Shown here: positions 37,602 to 45,767 of the stretch, one piece after another
Numbering within the stretch: position 1 is the stretch's first letter
Layout: every line of letters begins with the position of its first letter
The notes under the pieces: model-generated
What the model saw: only the letters and a program-made list of their open reading frames with translations
Databases searched by the model: none
Told to the model about the DNA's origin: nothing
Program-made: the position numbers and the translations under genes
Origin: Flavobacterium nitrogenifigens
GTDB lineage: Bacteria > Bacteroidota > Bacteroidia > Flavobacteriales > Flavobacteriaceae
Length of the DNA: 64,000 bases
Direction of reading: 5' to 3'
Assembly (NCBI RefSeq): GCF_003254565.1
Contig: NZ_QJRI01000166.1
Location: forward strand, 1 to 64,000

Positions 37602-37740
37602 TAGTTTTCAGTCTCGGTTCTCAGCTTTCAGTCGCAGTCTCAGTTTTTCAGTTTCCATTTACAGTCAGGGTTTTCGGTTACTGTGTTTACTGGGGCTGCG
37701 ACTGAAACTTGAGACTAAAACCGTGGCTGAAAACTAAAAT
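37602..37740. repeat. Low-complexity inverted repeat
   Basis: TTTTAGTTTTCAGTCTCGG at the left is mirrored by GGCTGAAAACTAAAATGG at the right. CAGTCGCAGTCTCAG in the left half is mirrored by GCTGCGACTGAAACTTGAGA. The element fills the 199-bp gap between the lyase and aldehyde dehydrogenase genes and contains no gene. Confidence 0.7.
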
Positions 37741-37769
37741 GGCATTTAATTCATTTATAAGAAAAAAAC

Positions 37770-39353
37770 ATGATTACAGGAAAAAATTATATAGGAAGCC
37801 AGCTAAAAGCAGGCGGTACAAAAATACTAAAAACGTTTAATCCGCTATTGAATACAGAAAATCCATGGGTTTTTACAGAGGCAACTCAAGATGAAATTGA
37901 AGAAGCGGTTGCGCTAGCCAATCAAGCATTTGCGAGTTATAAAAATTATTCTGGTATTGAAAAAGCTAAATTTTTAAACGCTATTGCTGATGAAATTTTA
38001 GCATTAGGAGATGATCTTTTAGTTCAATATTGTACAGAATCGGGTTACCCGAGAGGTAGAGCAGAAGGAGAACGCGGAAGAACAATTGGCCAATTGAAAG
38101 CTTTTGCCGATATGCTTACAGAAGGAAGCTGGGTGCAAGCTACAATAGATACAGCAATAATTGACAGACAGCCTGCGCCAAAAGAAGACTTACGCAAAAT
38201 GTTAACACCTCTAGGGCCAATTGTGGTTTTTGGATCAAGTAACTTTCCTTTTGCATTCTCTACAAGCGGAGGAGATACAGCTTCAGCTTTGGCTGCAGGT
38301 TGTCCAGTTATTGTAAAAAGCCACTCTATGCATATAGGAACAGGCGAAATGGTCGCTTCTGCAATCATAAAAGCGGCTCAGAAAACCAATATGCCAGAAG
38401 GTGTTTTTTCTAACCTTATCGGTGATGGAAGAACGCTTGGAACAAGTTTGGTAAAACATCCATTGGTAAAAGGAGTAGGCTTTACCGGAAGCATTAAAGG
38501 CGGCCGCGCTTTGTGTGATTTAGCTGCACAGCGCCCAGAACCAATTCCGGTATTTGCCGAAATGGGAAGTATAAATCCAGTGGTATTATTGCCTAATGCT
38601 TTGAAAAAAAATAGCCAAAAATGGGCAACGGCTTATGCAGGTTCTATTACTTTGGGAGCAGGGCAATTTTGCACGAATCCAGGGTTATTGCTTGCTTTGA
38701 AAGGAGAAGAATTAAATGATTTTACTGAAAAGTTGGATCAGGCAATCGAAACAATTCAACCTGGCTGTATGCTTCATCCTTCTATTTATGCTGATTTTAA
38801 TAACGGAATTGCAAAAATAGAAGAGCAGAATGGAGTTTCAAGAATAGCGCAATTTAAAGGAGAGACAACACCAAATCACGGTGCTTCAACTGTTTTAAAA
38901 GTTGATGGGAAAGAATTTTTAAAAAATGCAGTATTGCACAATGAAGTTTTTGGACCATTTTCTATTTTAATTGAATGCGAAAATGAAGCCGAATTAATAG
39001 AGGTAATTTCTAAGCTAGAAGGACAGCTGACAGGAACAATCATAAGTGAGGAGAACGAAATTGAATCTCATAAAGGAATAATTGGAGCTTTACAAAATCG
39101 CGTAGGTCGTTTGATCTATAATGGTGTGCCAACAGGTGTAGAAGTTTGTGCTTCAATGCTTCATGGCGGACCTTATCCTGCATCTTCAGATTCACGCTAC
39201 ACAGCAGTTGGTATAGATGCAGTGTATAGATGGGTGCGACCAGTAAGTTTTCAGAATTGGCCAGATCATTTGCTGCCAGCTGAATTACAAAACGAGAATC
39301 CGCTGCAAATTGTTCGTACAGTAAATAATAAACTAACACTATCTCAAATATAA
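37770..39353 (+). CDS. 2-oxoglutarate semialdehyde dehydrogenase-type aldehyde dehydrogenase
   Basis: The 527-aa product is an aldehyde dehydrogenase with VFGSSNFPFAFSTSGGDTAS (cofactor and substrate region, about 152-171), the general-base motif FAEMGSINP (E264) and the nucleophile GAGQFCTNPG (C301). Its length and the CTNPG motif fit the semialdehyde dehydrogenases of hydroxyproline and sugar-acid pathways. It would oxidise the deaminase product to 2-oxoglutarate with NAD(P). The next gene starts one base after its stop. Confidence 0.88.
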   Translation: MITGKNYIGSQLKAGGTKILKTFNPLLNTENPWVFTEATQDEIEEAVALANQAFASYKNYSGIEKAKFLNAIADEILALGDDLLVQYCTESGYPRGRAEGERGRTIGQLKAFADMLTEGSWVQATIDTAIIDRQPAPKEDLRKMLTPLGPIVVFGSSNFPFAFSTSGGDTASALAAGCPVIVKSHSMHIGTGEMVASAIIKAAQKTNMPEGVFSNLIGDGRTLGTSLVKHPLVKGVGFTGSIKGGRALCDLAAQRPEPIPVFAEMGSINPVVLLPNALKKNSQKWATAYAGSITLGAGQFCTNPGLLLALKGEELNDFTEKLDQAIETIQPGCMLHPSIYADFNNGIAKIEEQNGVSRIAQFKGETTPNHGASTVLKVDGKEFLKNAVLHNEVFGPFSILIECENEAELIEVISKLEGQLTGTIISEENEIESHKGIIGALQNRVGRLIYNGVPTGVEVCASMLHGGPYPASSDSRYTAVGIDAVYRWVRPVSFQNWPDHLLPAELQNENPLQIVRTVNNKLTLSQI

Positions 39354-39354
39354 A

Positions 39355-40365
39355 ATGGTAAAGAAAACTTTTTTTTGCGTAGATGCTCATACGTGCGGGA
39401 ATCCAGTTAGGGTTGTTGCCGGTGGCGGACCAAATCTACAAGGCAATTCGATGAGCGAAAAACGGCAGCATTTCTTAAAAGAATATGACTGGATTCGTAA
39501 AGGATTAATGTTTGAACCAAGAGGGCACGATATGATGAGCGGAAGCATTTTGTATCCGCCAAATAATCCTGATAATGATTTTGGAATTTTGTTTATTGAA
39601 ACTTCTGGCTGTCTGCCAATGTGCGGACACGGAACAATTGGAACTATTACAATTGCTGTCGAAGAAGGTTTGGTGACTCCAAAAGTTCCCGGAATTATCA
39701 AAATGGAAGCGCCTGCAGGTTTAGTGCATATCGAATATCAACAAACAGGCAAAAAGGTAGATTGGGTACGTCTGACCAACGTAAAATCTTATCTAGCTGC
39801 AGAAGGACTTACTATTGATTGTCCAGAATTGGGCGAAATTGTTTTTGATGTGGCTTACGGAGGAAATTACTATGCCATTGTCGATCCGCAAAAGAATTTT
39901 TCTGGTGTTCAAGATTTTACAGCAAGTAAAATTGTTCAGTATAGCCAAGAAGTGCGCAAAAAGATTAACGAAAAATATCCAGATTATTTCATTCATCCAG
40001 AAAATGATACAATTCGAGATGTATCACATATGTTATGGACAGGATCGCCTATAGATCCAACATCATCTGGTAGAAATGCGGTTTTTTATGGCGACAAAGC
40101 AATCGACCGTTCACCTTGTGGAACAGGAACATCAGCCCGAATAGCACAATTGCATGCTAAAGGGAAATTGAAAAAAGGAGAAGAGTTTATTCACGAAAGT
40201 TATATTGGAAGTAAGTTTATTGGAAAAGTCGTCGAAGAAACTTCTATCGGAGATATTCCAGCTATTGTTCCAAGCATTCAAGGATGGGCAAAAGTATACG
40301 GATATAATAATATTATAATTAATGAAAGTGACGATCCATATGCATTTGGATTTCAAGTTATTTAA
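39355..40365 (+). CDS. 4-hydroxyproline 2-epimerase
   Basis: The 336-aa product belongs to the proline racemase family. Both catalytic cysteines are seen: LPMCGHGTIG (C90) and DRSPCGTGTS (C255). A two-Cys pair indicates a racemase or epimerase rather than the Cys/Thr dehydratases. The start CVDAHTCGNPVRVVAGGGPN is typical of hydroxyproline epimerases. It would convert trans-4-hydroxy-L-proline to cis-4-hydroxy-D-proline, the first step of the pathway. It is translationally close to the dehydrogenase (1 bp gap). Proline racemase activity is possible but less likely, given the neighbours. Confidence 0.92.
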   Translation: MVKKTFFCVDAHTCGNPVRVVAGGGPNLQGNSMSEKRQHFLKEYDWIRKGLMFEPRGHDMMSGSILYPPNNPDNDFGILFIETSGCLPMCGHGTIGTITIAVEEGLVTPKVPGIIKMEAPAGLVHIEYQQTGKKVDWVRLTNVKSYLAAEGLTIDCPELGEIVFDVAYGGNYYAIVDPQKNFSGVQDFTASKIVQYSQEVRKKINEKYPDYFIHPENDTIRDVSHMLWTGSPIDPTSSGRNAVFYGDKAIDRSPCGTGTSARIAQLHAKGKLKKGEEFIHESYIGSKFIGKVVEETSIGDIPAIVPSIQGWAKVYGYNNIIINESDDPYAFGFQVI

Positions 40366-40453
40366 AAATCAGTTTATAATATAATTAAGCTGTTGGTTAA
40401 ATTAAATTATTGTTTTTTGAATAGTCTCTAGTTTTAACTAAGGGATTTTAGAA

Positions 40454-40522
40454 ATTGTAAATAGGATGGGCTTTAGCCAAATTAACGTGGTTGTTGTTTA
40501 AGCTAAAACCATCTTTTACAAT
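40454..40522. repeat. Imperfect palindrome
   Basis: ATTGTAAATAGGATGGGCTT TAGC is mirrored by GCTAAAACCATCTTTTACAA T around a 20-bp centre. It interrupts the hydroxyproline cluster together with the element at 40607. Confidence 0.65.
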
Positions 40523-40606
40523 TTTAATTGCCACAATCTAAAGATCAATGTCTTAAGTTAAGAGATTTTCAATTTCAGATTTGAGCATAGAATAAATAGT
40601 ATTTAG

Positions 40607-40686
40607 ACATAGCCCGTGCTTTCAACCACGAGTTTATATAGATTGTTTTTTGATTACATACCCGTGGTTGAAACCACGGGCTATGT
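40607..40686. repeat. Long REP-like hairpin
   Basis: ACATAGCCCGTG CTTTCAACCACG on the left is mirrored by CGTGGTTGAAACCACGGG CTATGT on the right, and the right arm is itself palindromic. A relative (ACATAGCCAATGGTTTCAAC) is at 54824. The rest of the 454-bp gap (40366-40819) shows no gene. Confidence 0.8.
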
Positions 40687-40819
40687 TTAAAAATGGATGC
40701 AAAAAAATACTAAGCAAAGTCCAAGGCAATTAATTTTTAACTTAATGAAACATATAATCTAATCCAACAGATTTAAAATATAATTAGTAGTTCAAAGAAC
40801 TCTTAACGAAATAAAATTT

Positions 40820-42055
40820 ATGAAAAAAGTTGCTGTTATCGGCGGTGGAATTATTGGCTTATGTTCTGCCTATTATCTTGCAAAGGAAGGTTACGAGGTG
40901 AGTGTATTTGATGAATCTGATATGAACAATGGCTGTTCGTACGGAAACGCAGGTATGATTGTACCATCGCACATTATTCCGCTGGCACAGCCGGGTATGA
41001 TTGCTCAAGGAATAAAATGGATGTTTGACAGCCGTAGTCCATTTTATGTAAAACCACGTTTAAGTAAAGATTTAATAAACTGGGGAATGCAGTTTTACAA
41101 GCATGCCAATTTGCGCCATGTAGAAAATGCAATGCCCGCTTTAAGAGATCTTTCTTTATTAAGTAAAGAATTATATCAGGATTTTGCCAAAGAGAATAAT
41201 TCTTTTTTTTATGAAGAAAAAGGGCTTTTAATGCTTTATAAAAGTGATAAAGTAGGAGAAGAAATGCATCACGAAGGAAAAGAAGCAGAACGTCTAGGGC
41301 TTGAAGTAGATTATCTCTCAAAATCTGAAGTGGCACTTTTAGAAAAAGGAACCAATACAAATGTAATTGGAGGAGTTCATTATAAAAGCGATGCACATTT
41401 GTATCCTCAAAAATTTATGGCTTTTATAAAACAAGAATTGTCTCGTTTAAAAGTCGAAATTCACTCACAAACCAGCGTTAAAGATTTTGTTTTAGAAGGA
41501 AATAAAATTGAAAAAATTGTTACCGATAAAGGGCTTTTTAGAACTGACGAAGTGGTTTTGGCATCAGGATCTTGGAGTCCTTTTTTGGCTAAAAAGTTAA
41601 ATATCTCAATTTCTATTTTACCAGGAAAAGGATACAGTTTTACTTTAAAAGATAAATCCCAAAAACCTAGTATTCCGTCTATTTTATGTGAAGGAAAAGT
41701 AGCTGTAACTCCAATGGCAAATGATATTAGATTTGGAGGAACTATGGAGATTACTCACACCAAAGACAATAAAATAAACGCAAACAGGCTTCAAGGAATT
41801 ATAAATAGCATTAATGATTTCTATCCAGATATGAAAGTGGAGATGCCAAAAACCGAAGATACTTGGTTTGGCTTTAGACCATGTACGCCATCGGGAATGC
41901 CAATTATTGCTAGAGACAAAAAAATCGTAAATTTGACCTTAGCAACAGGACATGCCATGATGGGATTAAGTCTCGCACCGGCAACAGGAAAAATTATAAC
42001 AGAAATTATTTCTGGCAAACCGACTTCTGTAGCTATTGACAGATTCCAAATATAA
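40820..42055 (+). CDS. FAD-dependent D-amino acid dehydrogenase, probable D-hydroxyproline dehydrogenase
   Basis: The 411-aa product is a DadA/glycine-oxidase-like flavoprotein. It has the FAD-binding VAVIGGGIIGLCSAYYLAKE at residues 4-23, SYGNAGMIVPSHI, LASGSWSP near 251 and the C-terminal LATGHAMMGLSLAPATGKI. No signal peptide or obvious transmembrane helix is present. In this setting it would oxidise cis-4-hydroxy-D-proline to 1-pyrroline-4-hydroxy-2-carboxylate, the step between the epimerase and the deaminase. It is separated from the epimerase by 454 bp of repeats and followed 3 bp later by aminopeptidase P. The substrate assignment is from context. Confidence 0.87.
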   Translation: MKKVAVIGGGIIGLCSAYYLAKEGYEVSVFDESDMNNGCSYGNAGMIVPSHIIPLAQPGMIAQGIKWMFDSRSPFYVKPRLSKDLINWGMQFYKHANLRHVENAMPALRDLSLLSKELYQDFAKENNSFFYEEKGLLMLYKSDKVGEEMHHEGKEAERLGLEVDYLSKSEVALLEKGTNTNVIGGVHYKSDAHLYPQKFMAFIKQELSRLKVEIHSQTSVKDFVLEGNKIEKIVTDKGLFRTDEVVLASGSWSPFLAKKLNISISILPGKGYSFTLKDKSQKPSIPSILCEGKVAVTPMANDIRFGGTMEITHTKDNKINANRLQGIINSINDFYPDMKVEMPKTEDTWFGFRPCTPSGMPIIARDKKIVNLTLATGHAMMGLSLAPATGKIITEIISGKPTSVAIDRFQI

Positions 42056-42058
42056 AAT

Positions 42059-43360
42059 ATGAGATACAATGCGATTCCGGTTTCTTTATTTATAGAAAAC
42101 CGAAAAAGATTTACCCAAAAAATGAAGCCAAATAGTTTGGCTATTCTGACTTCAAACGACGTAATGCCCAATAACGCAGATGATGTTATGGGCTTTTCGC
42201 AAAACAATGATTTGTTTTATTTGTCAGGAATTGATCAAGATGAGACCATTTTGGTGTTATTTCCAGATGCTTTTAAAGAAGAAAACAAGATCATACTTTT
42301 TGTAAAAGAAGCAAATGAACATACACTTCTTTGGGATGGTAATTTTTTGACTAAAGAACAAGCAACAGCTATTTCCGGAATCCAGAATATCAAATGGCTT
42401 CACGAATTTGAAAAGACTTTACAGCTTTTTGCTTTTGAAGCTGACATTATCTATTTAGGTCACAATGAGCATATCAAAAGGGTAACTTCTGAAATGGAAA
42501 CCAGACAAGACCGAATGATTAAATGGTGCAACGAAAAATATCCATTGCATCAATACGATCGTGCTGCAAAAATAACGCGCGAATTGCGTCCAATTAAATC
42601 AAACGAAGAGGTTGATTTAATTAAAAAAGCAACAGCACTTAGCGTTGAAGGTTTTCATAGAATTTTAGGCGCAATACGTCCGAATATAAAAGAATACGAA
42701 TTAGAAGCTGAATTGCTGTACGCCACTGTAAAAAACGGAGGGACGAGACAAGCATTTAGATCAATTGTTGCATCTGGCGTAAATGCCTGCTCATTGCATT
42801 ATAATACCAATGATGATATTTGTAGAGAGAATGAAATGGTTCTTGTTGATTTTGGAAGCTGTTATGCCAACTATAACTCAGATACCACAAGATGTATTCC
42901 GGTTAACGGAACTTTCAGTCCGAGACAAAAAGAGGTTTACGAATCTGTTTTGCATTGTCTAAAAGAAGGCTCAAAATTATTGAAGCCTGGAGTTTTGTCG
43001 AAAGATTATGAACTTCAAATGGCAAAATTAATTGAAGCTGAATTGGTAAAACTGGGACTTATTACAGAAGAAGAAATTAAATCTCAAGATCCAGAAAAAC
43101 CTGCTTACAAGAAATATTTCATGCATGGAACTGCGCATCATTTAGGACTTGATGTTCATGATGTTGGTTTGTATTCAAGACCTTTTGAAAAGGGAATGGT
43201 GCTTACTTGCGAACCCGGAATTTACATTAGAGAAGAAGGAATAGGATGCCGTTTAGAAAATGATTATTTGATAACGGAAAATGGAAACATTAATTTAAGT
43301 GAAGCCATGCCTATAGAAATCGGCGAAATTGAAAATTTAATTAAAAATAAAAAAGGATAA
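42059..43360 (+). CDS. Xaa-Pro aminopeptidase (aminopeptidase P, M24B)
   Basis: The 433-aa product has an aminopeptidase P N-terminal domain (about 1-150, VMGFSQNNDLFYLSGIDQDE) and a pita-bread catalytic domain (about 180-425). Metal ligands lie in LVDFGSCYANYNSDTTR, HGTAHHLGLDVHDVG, TCEPGIYI and RLENDYL. It lacks a signal peptide, so it acts in the cytoplasm, cleaving N-terminal residues from Xaa-Pro and probably Xaa-Hyp peptides. It is coupled to the flavoenzyme (3 bp upstream) and to DPP IV (1 bp downstream). That coupling ties peptide breakdown to hydroxyproline catabolism. Confidence 0.95.
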   Translation: MRYNAIPVSLFIENRKRFTQKMKPNSLAILTSNDVMPNNADDVMGFSQNNDLFYLSGIDQDETILVLFPDAFKEENKIILFVKEANEHTLLWDGNFLTKEQATAISGIQNIKWLHEFEKTLQLFAFEADIIYLGHNEHIKRVTSEMETRQDRMIKWCNEKYPLHQYDRAAKITRELRPIKSNEEVDLIKKATALSVEGFHRILGAIRPNIKEYELEAELLYATVKNGGTRQAFRSIVASGVNACSLHYNTNDDICRENEMVLVDFGSCYANYNSDTTRCIPVNGTFSPRQKEVYESVLHCLKEGSKLLKPGVLSKDYELQMAKLIEAELVKLGLITEEEIKSQDPEKPAYKKYFMHGTAHHLGLDVHDVGLYSRPFEKGMVLTCEPGIYIREEGIGCRLENDYLITENGNINLSEAMPIEIGEIENLIKNKKG

Positions 43361-43361
43361 G

Positions 43362-45518
43362 ATGAGAAAGTATTTGTTGTTGGTACTGTTTATATGTACA
43401 TCTGTTTTCGCACAGAAGATTGATATTAACAATCTAAATTGGTTACCAAATTCTCATTCTTTTTGGGTGAATCAAGACAGTAACGTAGTCGTTTATGATG
43501 TTGATAAGCTAGATAAACAAAACACTATTTTATCGAAAGCACAATTAGCATCAGCAGGATTTACAGGCGAAATCGAACAATTGGTTTGGAACGACTCCAA
43601 AACAAAAGTATTAGTCTATACAAATTCTAAGAAAGTATGGAGAGACAATACTAGAGGTGATTATTGGTATTTTGATTTGGTTACAGGAAAAGGAAAACAA
43701 TTAGGCAAAAACTTGGATGTGTCATCCTTAATGTTCGCCAAATTTTCTAGCGATAATGAAAATGTTGCTTATGTTTCAAAACACAACATATATGTTGAAA
43801 ATCTGAATTCTGGAAAAATTATTCCAGTAACCACAGACGGTACAGATAAAATCATCAACGGAACTTTTGATTGGGTTTATGAGGAAGAATTGGCTGCCCG
43901 TGATGGTTTTAGATGGAGTCCAGACGGAAAAAGCATTGCTTTTTGGAGAGTAGATGCTACTTCTACTAGATTTCATTTCATGATTAATAATACAGATTCG
44001 TTGTATCCGACAATTATTCCTGTAGAATATCCAAAAGCAGGAGATAAACCTTCTTCTGTAAAAATCGGAATTGTAAATATTGATTCTCTTCAAACGAATT
44101 GGTTAAATATTCCTGGAGAACCGGATAATAATTATTTGGTTCGAATGAAATGGCTTAGCAATGAATCTATTATGGTGGTTCAGTTAAATAGAAACCAAAA
44201 TCAGGTTACGATGTACGATTGCAATGCAAAATCGGGTGCAGCGAGAGTGATTTATAAAGAAGAATCAAAAGCATGGATTGACGTGTTTGATACTTCTGCT
44301 GGTGAATATGATGTTTTTCCTTGCCAGTTTGTAGACAACGGAAAAGCCTTTTTATGGAATTCTGATGCAGACGGATGGATGCATATTTACAAAATAAGCC
44401 TTGACGGAAAATCAAAAGAGTTAATCACTAAAACTAATTTTGATGCTTATTTTAAAGCCTACAACGAAAAAACAAAAACAATATATTTTATTGCTAGTCC
44501 AGAAGATGCTACTCAGCGTTATTTGTATGAAACGAATTTAAGTTCGAAAAAAACAAAAAGAATAACTCCAGAAACTTTTGACGGTTCAAACCGATATGTT
44601 TTTTCTACAGATGCAGCTTATGCAAGACATACCAATTCTAGCATTTCGAGAGACTACAACCAGAGATTGATAGCTTTGTCTGGTCATCAAAAGATTTATC
44701 CAAAAGAAGCAGACGTTTTTGCAGCTCCAAGACGAAATTATTCGATGGAGAAGTTTAAAGTAAAAACTGAAGATGGAGTTGAAATTGATGGTGTAATGGC
44801 AAAACCATTGGATTTTGATCCTTCAAAAAAATATCCTGTTTTCTTCTATGTTTATGGAGAACCAATGGCTTCAGTAGCCAATGACAAACCGTATTTTAAT
44901 GGTTTTATCGCTGAATTGATTCCAAAAGGATATATCGGAATTGCTATGGATAATAGAGGAACTCCTGTAATGAAAGGAACACAGTGGAGAAAATCTATTT
45001 ACAAAAATATAGGGATTATCAATACGCGTGATCAGGCAATGGCGGCAAAAGAGGTTTTAAAATGGAACTTTATTGATTCTGATCGTGTGGCGATTCATGG
45101 CTGGAGCGGCGGTGGAGCAGTAACTTTAAATCTGATGTTTCAGTATCCAGAAATCTACAAAGCTGGGGTTGCCATTGCAGCAGTAACAGATCAGCATTTT
45201 TATGATAATATTTATACAGAACGTTATATGGGATTGCCAGACGAAAATCAGGCAGCTTATATTCAGGCATCTCCTGTAACTCACGCAAAAAATCTGAAAG
45301 GGAATTTATTGTATATTCATGGAACAGGCGATGATAATGTGCATTATAAAAATGCAGAAGTTTTAATTAATGAATTGATCAAATACGATAAAATGTTCGA
45401 TTTAATGATTTATCCAAATCGTTCTCATAGTATTGATGAAGGAGAAGGGACAGAAAAACATCTGACAGATACTTTTATCAGATTTATTGAGAAAAATTGC
45501 CCGCCAGGAGCAAAATAA
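43362..45518 (+). CDS. Dipeptidyl peptidase IV (S9B)
   Basis: The 718-aa product has a signal peptide (to about residue 18, SVFAQ). The beta-propeller (about 35-450) carries FDWVYEEELAARDGFRWSPD, whose paired glutamates (E174-E176 region) bind the free N-terminus. The alpha/beta-hydrolase domain has GWSGGG (Ser582), GTGDDNVHY and NRSHSI. It removes Xaa-Pro dipeptides from peptides in the periplasm or at the surface. As last gene of the flavoenzyme-M24-DPP IV run, it ends in a terminator at 45541. Family identification is firm; a preference for Xaa-Hyp is inferred. Confidence 0.95.
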   Translation: MRKYLLLVLFICTSVFAQKIDINNLNWLPNSHSFWVNQDSNVVVYDVDKLDKQNTILSKAQLASAGFTGEIEQLVWNDSKTKVLVYTNSKKVWRDNTRGDYWYFDLVTGKGKQLGKNLDVSSLMFAKFSSDNENVAYVSKHNIYVENLNSGKIIPVTTDGTDKIINGTFDWVYEEELAARDGFRWSPDGKSIAFWRVDATSTRFHFMINNTDSLYPTIIPVEYPKAGDKPSSVKIGIVNIDSLQTNWLNIPGEPDNNYLVRMKWLSNESIMVVQLNRNQNQVTMYDCNAKSGAARVIYKEESKAWIDVFDTSAGEYDVFPCQFVDNGKAFLWNSDADGWMHIYKISLDGKSKELITKTNFDAYFKAYNEKTKTIYFIASPEDATQRYLYETNLSSKKTKRITPETFDGSNRYVFSTDAAYARHTNSSISRDYNQRLIALSGHQKIYPKEADVFAAPRRNYSMEKFKVKTEDGVEIDGVMAKPLDFDPSKKYPVFFYVYGEPMASVANDKPYFNGFIAELIPKGYIGIAMDNRGTPVMKGTQWRKSIYKNIGIINTRDQAMAAKEVLKWNFIDSDRVAIHGWSGGGAVTLNLMFQYPEIYKAGVAIAAVTDQHFYDNIYTERYMGLPDENQAAYIQASPVTHAKNLKGNLLYIHGTGDDNVHYKNAEVLINELIKYDKMFDLMIYPNRSHSIDEGEGTEKHLTDTFIRFIEKNCPPGAK

Positions 45519-45540
45519 AAAAAACTACATATCATAAAAG

Positions 45541-45578
45541 AAAGGAGAATTTCATCAAATTGAAATTCTCCTTTTTTT
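45541..45578 (+). terminator. Terminator after DPP IV
   Basis: AAAGGAGAATTTCA pairs with TGAAATTCTCCTTT around TCAAAT, followed by more T. Confidence 0.85.
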
Positions 45579-45635
45579 ATGTATTTATTTCTTTCTGTTT
45601 TAAGTTAAGTGTTTGATTTCTAAATTTTTTCTAAA

Positions 45636-45715
45636 TGGTAATATAGTAAATGTGTAATTGCGAAATTGGCATTTATAGGGTAATATAAGCAGGTTTTTCG
45701 GTAATATATTATCAG
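45636..45715 (+). promoter_or_regulatory. Cluster of three GGTAATATA-type motifs upstream of SusC
   Basis: TGGTAATATAGTAAA (45636-45650), GGGTAATATAAGCA (45678) and CGGTAATATATTATCAG (45699-45715) are regularly spaced at about 42 and 21 bp, that is, on the same helix face. A near -7 element AATATTTG follows at 45736-45743. This is the densest set of the motif in the window. Confidence 0.55.
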
Positions 45716-45767
45716 AAAAATTATCTAAAAAGCAAAATATTTGCCACATTAATTATAAAACCATTTT

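Noticed and set aside
39355-40365. Proline racemase or trans-3-hydroxyproline dehydratase
   Set aside because: Both catalytic positions are Cys, which argues against the dehydratase. The deaminase, D-amino acid oxidase and semialdehyde dehydrogenase neighbours favour 4-hydroxyproline epimerase over proline racemase.
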